This document shows, piece by piece, positions 42,579 through 50,905 of a DNA stretch of 64,000 bases. Each line of letters starts with the position of its first letter. The first letter of the stretch is position 1. The DNA comes from Mesoterricola sediminis (lineage in GTDB: Bacteria > Acidobacteriota > Holophagae > Holophagales > Holophagaceae), in NCBI RefSeq assembly GCF_030295425.1, contig NZ_AP027081.1, positions 186,001 through 250,000 of the forward strand. The letters run 5' to 3'. Below the pieces are notes generated by a model. The model saw only the letters and a program-made list of their open reading frames with translations, had not been told where the DNA came from and did not search any database. Position numbers and translations under genes: made by a program.

Positions 42579-44029
42579 GGCAGCCTGACGAGGAGATCGT
42601 TGGACCGGTCCGCGAGGATCACCGCCCCCGCGCGGTCCAGGGCCAGCGCCCTGAACTTGCCCGAGATGCCGAGGGCCTTGTAGGTGGCGGAGCGGAGCAC
42701 CGCGCCCTCGGGGCCCCACACCACGACCCCCTCGAAATCGCCGTCCACCAGGGCGGCCACGTGGCCCAGGGGGTCGGAGGCCAGGGCCACCACCGTCCGG
42801 AAGGGGGCCGGCAGGTCCTTGCCGTAGGGGACCGTGAACTTGACCTGGCCCGCGGCGTCCACCCAGCGGAGGTTGCGCGCGGCGTCGGAGGCCGCCACGG
42901 CCCCGCCGGTGGGCAGGGCCGCCAGGAGGGAGACGCCCTGCAGCGGGAGGGTCCGGGGCGCGTCCCCGCCGATCACCGCCACCCCCGGGGCGCCGGGGTC
43001 GCAGACCCAGACGTTGCCCCAGGTGTCCAGCATGCCGCCTGAGGGGGAAGGCACGGGCGGCGCCCCGGGGGCCCCGTCCTCCCTGATCAGGCCGGACTTG
43101 CCGCTGACCACCCAGGCCGTGCCGGAGGTGGGCACCAGGAGGGCCTTTCCGCCCTTGGCGACGGGCCCCGCCGGCGCGAGGGCCCCGTCCTTGAACCGGT
43201 AGGGCCGGTCGTCATCGGCCTGGTAGATGTAGAGATCGCCCTCGGGCCCCATCGCCAGGAGGGTGGGCGTCTTGAGCCACTTCTGGCGGCCCTGGGGCCA
43301 GGGCCCCTCGGAGGCCAGGGGCGGCTTCTGGAGGCGGAGCCGGACCCGGACCTGGATGCGCCAGCGGGCCTCCTCGGCCTCCGGGGAACCGGCGTGGCGG
43401 TTCCGCAGGTCCTGGAGCATGCGCAGGCAGCCCGTGCCGTCGCCCTGGAGGTCCAGGACCTCGGCGGCCTGGAGCTGGGCCTGCCGCGCGAAGGGGCTGG
43501 CGGGATCGAGGCGCATGGCCTCGATGAGCGACTGGAGGGCCCGGCCCCACTCCCCCATGCGCATGTGGGCGAGGCCCAGGCGGAGGCGGGCCTCCTGGAC
43601 GAGGGGATGGTCGGGGAACAGGTCCACCGCCCGGTTGTAGTCGGCCATGGCCTCCTTGAGGGCGGCGGGGGTCCGGGCCCGGTCCGACTTGATGTTGCCC
43701 AGGAGAAGCAGGGCGGTCCCGGCGTAGGGCGTCTTCAGGTGCTCCGTCCGGACCCGGTCCAGCAGCGGCAGGGCGGCCTCGGGCTTGCGCTCCACCTCCA
43801 GCTGGTGCCGGGCCAGGGCCAGGAGGGCCTGGGCCGCGAAGGGGGACTGGGGCGCGGCCTGGACCAGCTGGTTCCAGGTGTCCAGGGCCTCCGCGTACGT
43901 GTGGGCGGCGTAGGCGCGCTCCCCGGACCGGAACAGGCGCTCCGCCATGTCCCCGTCCTGGGCGGGCAGCCCGCAGGCCACCGCCAGGACCAGGGCGATC
44001 GTTCGGAGCCGGGTTCCGGGTTCGGTCAT
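42575..44029 (-). CDS. Exported TPR protein with beta-propeller-like C-terminus
   Basis: A 484-residue exported protein. A signal peptide ending near CGLPAQDG leads to four or five TPR units of the YbgF/BamD style (AERLFRSGERAYAAHTYAEA, ADYNRAVDLFPDHPLVQEAR, ALQSLIEAMRLDPASPFA). From about residue 250 the sequence changes to repeated beta blades (LLAMGPEGDLYIYQADDDRP, MLDTWGNVWVCDPGAPGVAV, VALASDPLGHVAALVDGDFE, LALDRAGAVILADRSNDLLV) like an NHL or SMP-30 propeller. ATG 44029 is chosen for its GAGAGG site. It is coupled by ATGA to the PEGA gene. Function unknown; likely a periplasmic scaffold. Confidence 0.8.
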   Translation of the reverse strand: MTEPGTRLRTIALVLAVACGLPAQDGDMAERLFRSGERAYAAHTYAEALDTWNQLVQAAPQSPFAAQALLALARHQLEVERKPEAALPLLDRVRTEHLKTPYAGTALLLLGNIKSDRARTPAALKEAMADYNRAVDLFPDHPLVQEARLRLGLAHMRMGEWGRALQSLIEAMRLDPASPFARQAQLQAAEVLDLQGDGTGCLRMLQDLRNRHAGSPEAEEARWRIQVRVRLRLQKPPLASEGPWPQGRQKWLKTPTLLAMGPEGDLYIYQADDDRPYRFKDGALAPAGPVAKGGKALLVPTSGTAWVVSGKSGLIREDGAPGAPPVPSPSGGMLDTWGNVWVCDPGAPGVAVIGGDAPRTLPLQGVSLLAALPTGGAVAASDAARNLRWVDAAGQVKFTVPYGKDLPAPFRTVVALASDPLGHVAALVDGDFEGVVVWGPEGAVLRSATYKALGISGKFRALALDRAGAVILADRSNDLLVRLP

Positions 44030-44059
44030 GCGGGCCTCTCGGTAAGGGTATGACATAGC

Positions 44060-46744
44060 TTAACCTTCGAGCGCCTGGATCACCTGCTCCGTCGGATAGG
44101 GCTTGAAGAGGGCGCCCACCACCCAGGGGCGGTCCCGGAGGGTCCCCAGGTCGCGGTTGCTGCTGGAGAGCAGGGCGAAGCGGAAGCGGCCCTGGGTCCG
44201 CTGCGCCTCCAGCCAGGGCTCCAGGTCGCCCGCGGCGTCCTTGATCTCGCAGAGGACCAGGTCCACGGGGCGGGCCGCGAGGACGGCTTCGGCCTCCTCG
44301 CGCCCCGGGGCCTCGAAGAGCTCCCGCTCCCCGTCGGCCAGCGCCTGGGCGAGGCGCTTGCGGAAGAACCCGCTGGGCTCGATCAGCAGGATGGACTTCG
44401 GCCGGGGCCGGCGGTTCATGTCCGGCTCGGACAGGCCGAGGGCGGCCAGGGCGGACCGGGCCGCGCTCTTGAGGCCGAGGCCCGTGGCGGACTGGAAGAT
44501 GTCGCGGATGGGGTCGACGAGCGCGGGCTGGCGGATGATGCCGGCGATCTCGCAGAGGTGGGCGGTCTCCCGCCACTCCTGGGCCGGGACGGCGAGCAGG
44601 TCGAGCACCAGGGTCGACAGGGTCTGGGCCAGCTCGGGGCGGAGGATCAGCTCCGGGTCCTGCAGGCTGTCCCGCAGCGCGAGGAGCGCCTCGGCCTTCT
44701 TGGGCCCCTGGGCGGGAACCCGCTGGATCTGCGCCTGGATCCCGGCCTCCTTCTGGGCGAGGTTCAGCAGGCCGTCCCCGCGCCGTCCCAGTTCCTTGAC
44801 CACGGCCGCCACCCGGTCGTTGGACTCCCGGTCCCAGGTCTCCTTGGTCCGCATGTCGAAGAGGAAGTCGGAAACGCGGTCCTTGAGCTGGGAGTAGGCC
44901 CCCCGGTCGAAGACGAAGAGATCCTGGGTCGCCAGGAGGGCCCGGAGGCGCTGGCCCTCGCCCTCCCGCTCATCGCAGCAGCGCTCGAAGAGCTTGAGGA
45001 AGTCGGGCAGGGCCTCCGTGGGGAGCGGGTGGTCGAAGCCCGGGAAGGCCGCCAGCGCCCCTTCGAGGGCCAGGATGAGGACCTGGGGGGGCTTGAGGTT
45101 CGCCGCCTTGCGCAGGAGGCCGAGGGAGGCCTCCTCGGTGGCGATCTCCTTCAGGGCGGTGGCCAACGCCACCTGGAGGTTGAAGGGCTTGCCGTCGTGG
45201 AGGAGGTCCAGCAGGACCGGGGCGCTCCCGGGATAGCCGATGGCGGTGAGGGCCTCGGCCGCCTCGACGACGAGGGCGTCCCGCGCGTCCTTCTGGAGGA
45301 AGGCCAGGAGGGGCTCCGCGGCCATCCGCGTGCGGTTCTCCCCGAAGACCCGGATCGCCAGCCGGACCTGCTCCGTCTGGCCCGTCTCGAACATGGCCAT
45401 GAGGGCCGGGTAGCTTGAGGGGAGCTTGCCCAGGTGGTGGATGGCGCGCTGGCCCACCTCCACGATGGAATCCTCCATCGCCTTGAGGAAGAAGGGCGTG
45501 AGGGCGTCGTCCTCCCGGGTGCCCAGGGCATCCAGGCACTTGGCGCGCCGTTCCGGGTCCGGATCCTTGAGCAGCTCGTCGAGGACCGGCGCATCCACGG
45601 GCACCAGGCGCAGCAGGGCGGTGAGGAGGCCGTCCCCCCCGGCCCGGCTGCGCAGCACCGGCACCAGGACGGGCAGGACCTCCTCCCGGTCCATGCGGCC
45701 GGTCTCCACCCGGAAGGCGAGGGCCTCCGCCGCCTGGTCCAGGAGGGAGGTCAGCCTTCCCAGCTTCTCCTCGGTGGCGTGGGCCGCGTCCGAGACGGCC
45801 GCCGTGTAGCGGGCCACCTTGCCTTCGCCCATCAGGGCGAGGGCGTCGAGGAGGAAGGTCTCGTACGCCCCCTTGGCCCAGGGCCGGAGATCCTCCAGGG
45901 CGGGGAGCAGGTTCGGCTCTTCCTGGCCGGCGGCGCGCTGGAGTTCCGCGAGGCCGTCCCCGGTGGCCGGGTAGGTCGCCCCGAAGTGGGCCACGGTCTG
46001 GCGGACCAGCTCCGGCAGCACCGAGCCCCGCTGGAGGGTCTGGAGGCGGTTCAGGCCTTCCATCAGGAGCTTGTGGTCGAGGTACTCCTCCCGGGCGTGG
46101 ACGGCCAGGCTCTTGAGGAAGTCGCTAGCTTGTTCGCCTGGTATGCCCCCGACAAGGCGGATCACCAGCCGCTGGGTGAGGGCGTCGCCCCCGTGGTAGG
46201 CCCCGATGATCGCGCCCAGGTCCTGGGGGCCGGCCAGGGCCGCCAGGTGCTTGGCGCCCTGGGAGGCCATGCGGGGGTTCCCCTGGCCCTCCATGAGGCG
46301 GCTCACGTGGTACGGGACCCCCTGCTGGCTCTGGAAATTCCCCAGCTCGCGGTTGAGGATCACCTGGAAATCCGGCTCCGTGCGCGTGGCCTTGAGGTGC
46401 TCCAGGGCCTCCAGGGCCCCGCGGGTGCCCAGGGCGCCCAGGGCGGCGCAGCCCTCGTCGAAGAGGCCGAGGTCGCGCTCGTCCCGCAGGGCCCGGGCGA
46501 TCCAGGGGGTCCATTCCGGCCAATCGAACTTGGGAACGAGTCCCAGGATCGTCTTGCGGAGGCCCCGGGGGGTGCCCTGGGAGCTCAGGCGGCCGCCGAG
46601 TTCCGACAGCGCCTGTTTGCGCAGGGCCTGGACCTGCGAGACGAGGCGCGGGGCGAACTGGGCGTCGCCTTCCGCGTATTCCTTGAGCGTTTCCCGGAGC
46701 TTGTCCAGGGGCGTGAGCGGGGTCTTCCGGGGGGGGCTTGACAT
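44060..46744 (-). CDS. HEAT-repeat protein with Glu-substituted receiver domain
   Basis: An 894-residue cytoplasmic protein. Residues 1-760 are almost wholly helical with HEAT-type repeats (EALEHLKATRTEPDFQVI, LTPFFLKAMEDSIVEVGQRA, EPLLAFLQKDARDALVVEAA). The last 120 residues form a CheY-like receiver: SILLIEPSGFFRKRLAQAL, VDLVLCEIKDAAGDLE, FALLSSSN and LFKPYPTEQVIQAL. The phospho-acceptor position holds Glu (CEI, normally DDI-like), while the conserved Lys is kept. It may mimic the phosphorylated state and drive protein contacts without a kinase. The ATG at 46744 is preferred; a GTG at 46783 lies further up. First gene of the reverse cluster. Partner unknown. Confidence 0.8.
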   Translation of the reverse strand: MSSPPRKTPLTPLDKLRETLKEYAEGDAQFAPRLVSQVQALRKQALSELGGRLSSQGTPRGLRKTILGLVPKFDWPEWTPWIARALRDERDLGLFDEGCAALGALGTRGALEALEHLKATRTEPDFQVILNRELGNFQSQQGVPYHVSRLMEGQGNPRMASQGAKHLAALAGPQDLGAIIGAYHGGDALTQRLVIRLVGGIPGEQASDFLKSLAVHAREEYLDHKLLMEGLNRLQTLQRGSVLPELVRQTVAHFGATYPATGDGLAELQRAAGQEEPNLLPALEDLRPWAKGAYETFLLDALALMGEGKVARYTAAVSDAAHATEEKLGRLTSLLDQAAEALAFRVETGRMDREEVLPVLVPVLRSRAGGDGLLTALLRLVPVDAPVLDELLKDPDPERRAKCLDALGTREDDALTPFFLKAMEDSIVEVGQRAIHHLGKLPSSYPALMAMFETGQTEQVRLAIRVFGENRTRMAAEPLLAFLQKDARDALVVEAAEALTAIGYPGSAPVLLDLLHDGKPFNLQVALATALKEIATEEASLGLLRKAANLKPPQVLILALEGALAAFPGFDHPLPTEALPDFLKLFERCCDEREGEGQRLRALLATQDLFVFDRGAYSQLKDRVSDFLFDMRTKETWDRESNDRVAAVVKELGRRGDGLLNLAQKEAGIQAQIQRVPAQGPKKAEALLALRDSLQDPELILRPELAQTLSTLVLDLLAVPAQEWRETAHLCEIAGIIRQPALVDPIRDIFQSATGLGLKSAARSALAALGLSEPDMNRRPRPKSILLIEPSGFFRKRLAQALADGERELFEAPGREEAEAVLAARPVDLVLCEIKDAAGDLEPWLEAQRTQGRFRFALLSSSNRDLGTLRDRPWVVGALFKPYPTEQVIQALEG

Positions 46745-46811
46745 TGCTACCTGGGCGAATGCGTTCAGCAATATTCTTTTCACAAACCGCGCGATTCGCT
46801 AGCGTTTCTCC

Positions 46812-47492
46812 ATGCGCCTCTCCATTTTCCCCACCCTGGCCATCGCGGCCGCCCTTCAGGCCCAGATTCCCTTCGCGGAACTCGCGCCCCTGGATCGGGA
46901 GGAGGCCCAGCACATCGTGAAGAAGGCGGATTTCGCGTTCCAGACGCGGACGCAGCCGGTGAGGGTCCACGTCGCCACGATGGAGAAGCTCTTCGACCAC
47001 CCCCACCTCGGCGCGGCCCTGTGGCGCTACTGCCAGTTCGTCCCGCGCTTCTACGCCTTCGTGCATCCCGACGGCGACTTCTCCATCGACGACACCCGGG
47101 GCCTCACCGGGCGCCTCCGGTGCGTCCTGAAGAAGCCGGGCTTCCGCGTCTACCTCGTGGAGGGCAGGGCCGAGGCCGGCCGGCTCAAGACCCCCTTCGC
47201 GGTGGGGGCCCGCATGGCCGTGGCCTACCGGTACTGGGAGACGCCCAAGGGCTTCGAGACCCACCTCCAGACCTGGACCCTCCTGGATTCCGCCGTCCTG
47301 GGCATCGCGGCCAGGCCCTTCCAGGGCTACATCCGCCACCGGCAGGACGAGTTCATCGCCTACATCAACGGGAACATCGCGACCTTCGGCCAGTTCACCG
47401 AGATCGATCCGAGGGAGTTCCGGGAGCCCCTCCGCCACGAGGGCGATCCGGTCGCCATCCGCGAGTACGACAGCCTCTTCCCGCGGCACTGA
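46812..47492 (+). CDS. Exported protein of unknown function
   Basis: A 226-residue protein with a signal peptide (MRLSIFPTLAIAAALQAQ). The mature part is mixed alpha/beta with many aromatic residues (ALWRYCQFVPRFYAFVHPDG, RMAVAYRYWETPKGFETHLQ). No family is recognised. It is translated in overlap with the next membrane protein (TGATG), suggesting joint function. A 67-bp divergent promoter region separates it from the HEAT-repeat gene. Confidence 0.65.
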   Translation: MRLSIFPTLAIAAALQAQIPFAELAPLDREEAQHIVKKADFAFQTRTQPVRVHVATMEKLFDHPHLGAALWRYCQFVPRFYAFVHPDGDFSIDDTRGLTGRLRCVLKKPGFRVYLVEGRAEAGRLKTPFAVGARMAVAYRYWETPKGFETHLQTWTLLDSAVLGIAARPFQGYIRHRQDEFIAYINGNIATFGQFTEIDPREFREPLRHEGDPVAIREYDSLFPRH

Positions 47493-48193
47493 TGGACGGG
47501 CCGCGGGGCCTCTGGGAACTGGCGGCCCGGCCCGGTCCCGCCTTCGCCGCGCGGGCGGAGGAGGCCCCCTCCGCCGGAAGGGCCTTCGGGGCCATGCTGG
47601 CCCTCCGCGCCCCCGTGGCCTTCCTCTCCTCCCTCCTGCTCTGGATCCGCCTGACGGCGCTCTGCGACGCCCTGCGGGATCCCGGCAGCGCCCTGTGGCG
47701 CGAGGTCCTGGCCGCCCTCCCGGGGACCCTCGACCCGGCCCAGCTGGCGGAGACGCTGGCCGGCGTGCCGCGCCTGCCCTCCCTGGGCGCCGCGCTCCCG
47801 TGGATGGCCCTCCTGGCGCCGGTGAGCGTGGCCAGCCTCTGGCTGCACCACGCCACCTTCGACCATGCGGGCCTCCTCCTCCTCGGCGGCGCCGACCGCG
47901 CCAAGGGCTTCCGGGGGACCCTCACGGCGGACGCGGAGGCCCTCCGGGTGGGCGTCCTGGGCGCCCTGGCGGCCCTCCCCGGCGAGGTGCCGGGCGCTCC
48001 CTGGTGGCTGGGCCTCCTCCTGGCGCCGGCGGCCCTGTGGTGCTGGTACCTGCGCGGGCAGGCCCTGGCGGCCTGGCACGGATGCCCCCTCTGGAAGGGC
48101 GTCGCCGCCACCGTCCTCAACGTGCTGGTGGCGGGCCTCCTGATGCTCGCCCTGCTCGTCCTGGCGGCCCTGGCGGCCTGGATCGCGGTCTGA
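47492..48193 (+). CDS. Integral membrane protein (Yip1-like)
   Basis: A 233-residue protein with a cytoplasmic N-terminus of about 40 residues and roughly five hydrophobic segments (APVAFLSSLLLWIRLTALCD, LPWMALLAPVSVASLWLHH, LLLAPAALWCWYLRGQALA, VLNVLVAGLLMLALLVLAAL). The arrangement resembles bacterial Yip1-family proteins. The ATG lies within the stop of the exported protein gene. Function is unknown; the roadblock protein gene follows 68 bp later. Confidence 0.65.
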   Translation: MDGPRGLWELAARPGPAFAARAEEAPSAGRAFGAMLALRAPVAFLSSLLLWIRLTALCDALRDPGSALWREVLAALPGTLDPAQLAETLAGVPRLPSLGAALPWMALLAPVSVASLWLHHATFDHAGLLLLGGADRAKGFRGTLTADAEALRVGVLGALAALPGEVPGAPWWLGLLLAPAALWCWYLRGQALAAWHGCPLWKGVAATVLNVLVAGLLMLALLVLAALAAWIAV

Positions 48194-48261
48194 GCCTTCT
48201 CCTGGCATTCCCCCGTCGGACAGGTCATCATGGACAGACCTTCCCCGCAGGGAGATCCTCC

Positions 48262-48621
48262 ATGGCTTTCCAGACCATTCTGGACAACCTCATCGCGCAG
48301 GTGCCCGAAGCGATCGCCGCCACCTTCAACGACAAGGACGGCGACCCGCTCTGCTCGCGCACGATCGAGGTTCCCAACGACGCGCTCCAGCTCCTCGGGG
48401 CCTACCGGAACGTGGTGAAGCGCCACCTTCAGCAGGCCGTCGAGGAATTCGACCGCGGCGAGGTCGACCAGGTGGCCTTCTGCACCGACCAGCACTGGAT
48501 CCTGATGATGGGCGGCGCGGAGCACACCTCCCTGGTGCTCGTCATGCGGCGGGACGGGATCCTGGGCCGCGCCCGGTTCCAGATGCAGAAGGCCCTGGAG
48601 CGCCTCAACCAGGAAATCTGA
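48262..48621 (+). CDS. Roadblock/LC7-fold protein (MglB-like)
   Basis: A 119-residue cytoplasmic protein. Helix-strand order and spacing match the roadblock/LC7 fold: a first helix (FQTILDNLIAQVPEAIAATF), the turn NDKDGDPLCSRTIEV, a second helix LQLLGAYRNVVKRHLQQAVE, then strands VDQVAFCTDQHWILMMGG and SLVLVMRRDGILGRARFQM, a final helix. Such proteins (MglB) control small Ras-like GTPases in polarity and motility. The start ATG has GGAGATCCTCC before it. No mglA-like GTPase is adjacent; fold assignment is firm, partner unknown. Confidence 0.75.
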   Translation: MAFQTILDNLIAQVPEAIAATFNDKDGDPLCSRTIEVPNDALQLLGAYRNVVKRHLQQAVEEFDRGEVDQVAFCTDQHWILMMGGAEHTSLVLVMRRDGILGRARFQMQKALERLNQEI

Positions 48622-48663
48622 ATCCTTCCCCACCACTGAAAACCAACGTCATTCGGGAGTCAC

Positions 48664-50070
48664 ATGGTCCGCTTCACGGGTCTGCTCGGTCTTGTCTGTT
48701 TCATCGGTCTCGCCTATGCCTGGTCCTCCAACCGGAAGGCCATCCACTGGCGGACGGTGGGGTGGGGCATGGCCCTGCAGTGGATCCTCGCCCTCATCGT
48801 CCTGAAGGGCGACCTGATCTCGCACGCCCTGGGCTTCATTCCCTGGCCCCGGCACGCGGGCTGGGCCGTGCTGGTCCTCCTCTTCCTGCCCATGATCCTG
48901 CGCAAGGCCGGCCTGCCCCCGGGCGCGTGGCTGCGGCGCGCATTCGGCGGCCTGGCCCTGCTGGGCCTCCTGCGCGGCAACCTCGTCGGCTCCGTCTTCG
49001 ACAAGGCCCGACTCGTCGTCGAGGGCCTGATGGGCTTCGCCAAGGAGGGCGCCACCTTCGTGTTCGGGCCCCTGGCCACCCCCGCCGGCGCCGCGGTGAC
49101 CAACGCCCAGGGCGTCACCGTGGGAAGCATCGGGATGATCTTCGCGTTCGTCGTCCTGCCCACCATCATCTTCGTGGCGAGCATCTTCGCGGTCCTCTAC
49201 TACGTGGGCGCCATGCAGTGGGTGGTCGGGGCCTTCTCCCGCGCCATCAGCCGGTTCCTGAAGGTCAGCGGCGCCGAGAGCCTCTCCGTCTCCGCCAGCA
49301 TCCTCATGGGCCAGACCGAGGCCCCCCTGACCATCCGGCCCTACCTGGCCAACCTCACCCGCTCCGAACTCATGGTGATCATGACCGCCGGCATGGCCCA
49401 CGTGTCCGGCTCCATCATGGTGGCTTACGTGCAGGTGGCCCACGTGGACGTCGTGCATCTCCTCACCGCCGTGCTCATGACCGCCCCCGGCGCCATCATG
49501 ATGGCCAAGATCCTCGTGCCCGAGACCGGCGTCCCCGAGACGAGCGGCGAGGTCAAGGTGAACATCCCCAACACCGACGCCAACGTCCTGGACGCCGCCG
49601 CCCGCGGCGCCTCCGAGGGCCTGCACCTGGCCATCAACGTGGCCGGCATGCTCATCGCCTTCATCGCCATCATCGCCATGCTCAACGGCCTCATCCACGC
49701 CGTCCACGACAAGGCCAGCCTCCAGGCCATCCTGGGCTGGATCTTCCGGCCCTTCGCCTTCGTCATGGGCGTGCCCTGGAAGGAGGCCGGCATCGTCGGC
49801 TCCCTCCTGGGCGAGCGCATGGTGGTCAACGAGTTCGTCGCCTTCATCCACCTGGGCTCCCTCCCCGTCCTCAGCGAGAAGGCCCGCCTCGTCAGCACCT
49901 TCGCCCTCTGCGGCTTCGCCAACTTCTCCTCCATCGCCATCCAGGTCGGCGGCATCGGCGCCCTGGTCCCGGAGCGCCGCGGGGATCTGGCCCGCCTCGG
50001 CCTGAAGGCCATGGTCGCCGGCACCCTGGCCAACTTCATGTCCGCCTGCATCGCCGGCATCCTGAGCTAG
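48664..50070 (+). CDS. nupC: Concentrative nucleoside transporter NupC family
   Basis: A 468-residue inner-membrane symporter that imports nucleosides with Na+ or H+. Family motifs are present: ILMGQTEAPLTIRPYLANLT (nucleoside site), MTAGMAHVSGSIMVAYVQ, and the late GERMVVNEFVAFIHL and CGFANFSSIAIQVGGIGALV. About ten hydrophobic segments are seen. It is transcribed forward after the roadblock gene. The 3' flank is the long inverted-repeat module; one arm starts six bases after the stop codon. Function links with the purine nucleoside phosphorylase at 15876. Confidence 0.92.
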   Translation: MVRFTGLLGLVCFIGLAYAWSSNRKAIHWRTVGWGMALQWILALIVLKGDLISHALGFIPWPRHAGWAVLVLLFLPMILRKAGLPPGAWLRRAFGGLALLGLLRGNLVGSVFDKARLVVEGLMGFAKEGATFVFGPLATPAGAAVTNAQGVTVGSIGMIFAFVVLPTIIFVASIFAVLYYVGAMQWVVGAFSRAISRFLKVSGAESLSVSASILMGQTEAPLTIRPYLANLTRSELMVIMTAGMAHVSGSIMVAYVQVAHVDVVHLLTAVLMTAPGAIMMAKILVPETGVPETSGEVKVNIPNTDANVLDAAARGASEGLHLAINVAGMLIAFIAIIAMLNGLIHAVHDKASLQAILGWIFRPFAFVMGVPWKEAGIVGSLLGERMVVNEFVAFIHLGSLPVLSEKARLVSTFALCGFANFSSIAIQVGGIGALVPERRGDLARLGLKAMVAGTLANFMSACIAGILS

Positions 50071-50076
50071 TTCAGG

Positions 50077-50319
50077 CAGGTCGAATCACCGGAACGATCG
50101 TGTCCCGTTCCTTCGTAACGCAAGGGTAAGTAAAGTTCCCGTACGCCGAGTGCGCCGGGACGTCGAGTCACGCTGAGCCAGCTTCGCGATCCACCGCGCC
50201 GCCCAGGCCCTGGCCCGCTGGCGCGGGCCGCGATGCTGCGCATCGCTCGGCTGGGGGCTCCGGGCCTTCCGCATGCACGCCTGCGGGTGCCCTGCGCCCC
50301 CAGCCTTGGACGGGCCTGG
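50077..50319 (+). repeat. Long inverted repeat, left arm
   Basis: About 243 bp that recur as the reverse complement at 50572-50830, with roughly 90 % identity by eye and small indels (for example an extra TCGA and an extra 8 bp in the right arm). The inner end reads CCTTGGACGGGCCTGG. The arms bracket a decayed GxxExxY gene. Very long fold-back potential; it also doubles as a strong barrier after nupC. Confidence 0.9.
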
Positions 50320-50571
50320 TTTGAGGTTCAGCCCAAGATGCCGGATCCAGATTGATAGCGAGCGGTCATGGAGCAAGCCGAAGCGCAAGATTCAACGGGC
50401 AGGCCCAGACGTTGAGAAGCCGGCCTTGGCTTCCACGATCACCGTGTCGTCGATCCTGAGACCGATCAGGCAGGAGTCGGGCATCAGAAGCCCCTCGAAG
50501 GTGATGTCCAGGTGGACGTCCAGCAGGTCCTCGCCTGTTCCCGAAACCGGGGTTTACCGAGGCGGCTGAGC
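50320..50571 (-). pseudogene. Decayed GxxExxY-family gene between inverted repeats
   Basis: On the minus strand one frame reads LLDVHLDITFEGLLMPDSC, then IDDTVIVEAKAGF, and then stops within a few codons. This corresponds to the middle of GxxExxY proteins (LDI-EGL, IDLLVDD, VEVKAVE). A further segment, RFGLLHDRS and GLNLKPGPSK, matches the family C-terminus in another frame. Thus the gene has lost its N-terminus and carries a stop and frameshift. The spacer length, 252 bp, is almost equal to the 254 bp of the module at 1463-1716. Confidence 0.7.
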
Positions 50572-50830
50572 CCAGGCCCGTCCAAGGCTGGGGGCGCAGG
50601 GCACCCGCAGGCGTGCATGCGGAAGGCCCGGAGCCCCCAGCCGAGCGATGCGCAGCATCGCGGCCCGCGGCAGCGGGCCAGGGCCTGGGCGGTGTGGGGC
50701 GGCGCGGTGGATCGCGAAGCTGGCTCAGCGTGACTCGACGTCTCGGCGCACTCTGCGTACGGGATTTTTACTCACCCTCGCCAGCGCGAAGGGTCGGGAC
50801 ACGTTCGTTCCGGTGATTCGATCGACCTGC
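50572..50830 (-). repeat. Long inverted repeat, right arm
   Basis: Reverse-complement partner of 50077-50319, about 259 bp. It ends about 75 bp from the nuoF stop codon. No terminal duplication of the target could be recognised. Confidence 0.9.
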
Positions 50831-50905
50831 ACCCGTGACTTGCCTGCAGATACACCTGTCTCATGACAGGAGGAAGCGCAGGGACGGGACGGCCCTCCGC
50901 GGGGA

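Noticed and set aside
50086-50388. A 100-codon minus-strand frame over the left repeat arm
   Set aside because: Its first part is the C-terminal relic of the GxxExxY gene and the rest is repeat DNA; not an independent gene.
50512-50866. Short plus-strand frames in the right repeat arm
   Set aside because: They translate the inverted repeat and have no ribosome site or homology.
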